Shown here: positions 62,490 to 64,000 of the stretch, in pieces
Numbering within the stretch: position 1 is the first letter of the stretch
Layout: every line of letters begins with the position of its first letter
NCBI RefSeq assembly: GCF_040939455.1
Contig: NC_134113.1
Location: forward strand, 13,254,501 to 13,318,500
Origin: Microcebus murinus
Taxonomy: Eukaryota > Chordata > Mammalia > Primates > Cheirogaleidae
Length of the DNA: 64,000 nt
Direction of reading: 5' to 3'
Notes under the pieces: generated by a model
Told to the model about the DNA's origin: nothing
Seen by the model: only the letters and a program-made list of their open reading frames with translations
The model's database searches: none
Translations under genes and position numbers: made by a program

Positions 62490-62660
62490 ATGCACATATG
62501 ATAATATCTGACAGTCATCGAACACTTTGTGCAAAGAGCTTTTCTAAGTTCTTCTCATGTCTTAATAGATGGATTCTTTCTTACTTTCAATCTTGATAGG
62601 CCTGGGCTTACAGGGGCACAGAGCAAACCAAAGGATCAGGCTCATGCTGGCCAACTGGCC
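62490..62660 (-). mobile_element. MIR fragment, antisense
   Basis: CATCGAACACTTTGTGCAAA, GAGCTTTTCTAAGTTCTTCT, TTTCTTACTTTCAATCTTGA and GGGCTTACAGGGGCACAGAG follow antisense MIR, diverged. Confidence 0.6.
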
Positions 62661-62995
62661 AAGCCTTGGGATTGACCTCTAAGCATTCTGACTAGCACTT
62701 AATAGAGACTGGCACAAAGTGCTGTGAAAGCACAGAGGATGGAGTTGCTGATCTTGCCTGGGGAACAAAGAGGGCTTCGCAAAGGATGTGCACCGTGCAC
62801 CGTGCAGTCATTAGCTCTATGGCGATGTGTCCCATCGGGCAAGATGAGGCTTATTTGTGATGTTTGGTAGCACATGGATGAACATGTAAGTTAGAAAATG
62901 TTTCAATTTAAAGATAACAGTACAGGTGGCATGTGGATTAGACGAAAATTAGAACTCAGGTTCCTTACATGCCATTCTATTTGCTTCATTAATAA
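62661..62995. other. Unassigned sequence
   Basis: TGCACCGTGCACCGTGCA at 62789-62806 is a short CACCGTG duplication with local dyad symmetry. Otherwise nothing nameable. Confidence 0.4.
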
Positions 62996-62999
62996 ATGC

Positions 63000-63240
63000 C
63001 ATTCTCCCTTTACTGTAAGAGAGCATTAATCTAACTATTTTCAACGTTAATTCATTGGACCCTCACAACAACTCTATGAGGTAGGTACTATATTATTTTT
63101 AGGTCCTTAGGGCAGAGGAAACTAAGGCGCAGAAATGTTAAATCACTTTCCCAAGGTTGTAGAGCCAATGGGTGGATTTGAACCCAGGCATTATGGGGCT
63201 AGAACCTATGCAGTTAGACACTGTATATGCTGCCTCTTGT
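63000..63240 (-). mobile_element. MIR SINE, antisense, near full length
   Basis: ATTGGACCCTCACAACAACT, CTATGAGGTAGGTACTATAT, GGGCAGAGGAAACTAAGGCG, TTTCCCAAGGTTGTAGAGCC, GGATTTGAACCCAGGCATTA and ACTGTATATGCTGCCTC keep the MIR order. Frames of 71-88 codons across it are by-products. Confidence 0.9.
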
Positions 63241-63294
63241 GCAGACATGCATGGAGAAGCCATATGCTCAAGGGAGCTAAGGCATATATCTTAC

Positions 63295-63440
63295 TTTTTT
63301 CCTCCACTGTACTCATCTTGGGCTCTTATTCATCTTGGAATCTTCTCACGTCCAGCACGTTCCTGGAACATAGTATTTGCTCACTAAATTCATTCACTTG
63401 AAAAACATGTATTATGTGCCTTATATGCTGCAAAACTGCC
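63295..63440. mobile_element. L2 tail, then an antisense L2 tail
   Basis: CCAGCACGTTCCTGGAACAT, AGTATTTGCTCACTAAATTC suggest a sense L2 end; TCATTCACTTGAAAAACATG, TATTATGTGCC then suggests an antisense one. Both are short and diverged. Confidence 0.45.
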
Positions 63441-64000
63441 TATCACGTAGTAGAAGAAGATCCATAAATGGTACTATAATGATGCTGTAACAAATAGGGA
63501 GAGAATTTTTTTAAAATCGAAAATGATCAGGTCTATACTTGTGTACAGTAACATGGTATCACAACAAGGGTACCTCCTTCTAAGAAAACCAGATTTTTCA
63601 CAAAAGAAAAGTTGAGAGAGCAGCCATATTCCAAATGTTACCCCCCAAAATACAATAAGGTTCCTCCTTGATACTGATTTACAATATTAGGGTTCCTCCT
63701 TTATATTGATTCCCCTGAAATATACTTCAAAGTTATTCTACTTTCAAAACCTGAACTTATTCCAGCTTTGTCAAGGCCAGCTCAGCGACAGAGTGCACCC
63801 ACAAATCAATCAACCTACAGGATGACACATATCTCATGGTGAAGCCCTTAAGAAAGGGCACGGAGCATTCTCATCAGAGTTCATAATTCTTCTGACAAAG
63901 TCATGTGATGCCTACCTTTTCAGTTATAATTAGTGACATTACCCAATATAGCAGGGTACAGAATAGCAGAGGAAGAAAATGAACTTTAACGTTAGCCCCA
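63441..64000. other. Unassigned sequence to window end
   Basis: AGGTTCCTCCTTGATACTGA and GGGTTCCTCCTTTATATTGA (63658-63711) form a two-copy ~30-base duplication. No gene or transposon is named. Confidence 0.5.

Noticed and set aside
62786..62809. CACCGTGCACCGTGCA dyad as a protein binding site
   Set aside because: It is a short duplication with chance symmetry and no supporting context.

Overview
The window is nuclear DNA from a mammal, almost certainly a primate. I find no protein-coding exon, rRNA or tRNA gene that I can defend. The sequence is AT-rich on the whole, the reading frames are short and conflicting, and nearly all recognisable content is interspersed repeat: MIR, L2, L1/HAL1, MLT1-type MaLR LTRs, Tigger, hAT and MER elements. 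The one full-length Alu (6693-6992) has the AluJ-like dimer layout and a right-arm ending that resembles lemur and galago copies. A short TTAA-type (piggyBac-like) element sits inside a Tigger copy. These two features, and only one Alu in 64 kb, point to a strepsirrhine (lemur-like) primate. That placement is inference from recalled repeat consensi, not a database result.

Layout. 1-4.1 kb is mostly unique, with L2/MIR fragments, two candidate regulatory blocks and a CpG-dense island-like segment (3232-3660). 4.4-10.2 kb holds a 1-kb L2, the Alu, an MLT1 LTR and an old LTR. 10.6-12.6 kb is an antisense L1 split by a Tigger transposon that still carries a 138-codon open frame. 13.1-17.5 kb has a long HAL1-type half-LINE with another LINE tail nested near its 3' end, then an old LTR. 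18-21.9 kb holds a local direct duplication, two L1 3' ends, a Tigger MITE and an MLT1 LTR with visible target-site duplication. 22-30 kb is MIR/L2-rich with unique blocks. 30.4-34 kb has a hAT MITE and a 3.2-kb L1 that keeps its 5' half but has lost its 3' half. 34-41.3 kb carries MIRs, a very degenerate ~16-bp minisatellite (37186-37650), MLT1 LTRs, a MER2 and a polypurine tract. 42-52 kb has long L2 copies, the Tigger with nested piggyBac-like element and a MIR split by an MLT1. 52-57 kb has an L1 3' end, hAT/MER copies and a long (TC)n(AC)n tract. 57.4-64 kb is mainly unique, with an L2 split by an MLT1, a 15-bp minisatellite and a few MIRs.

There is no operon or pathway. The window looks like an intron or intergenic interval. 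What organisation exists is a history of nested insertions plus several unique AT-rich blocks with homeodomain-, POU- or TCF-like motifs that could be distal regulatory elements. I did not find a new multi-gene system. The items most worth checking are the degenerate minisatellite, the CpG-dense block, the open Tigger frame ending on a consensus splice donor, and the nested DNA transposons.
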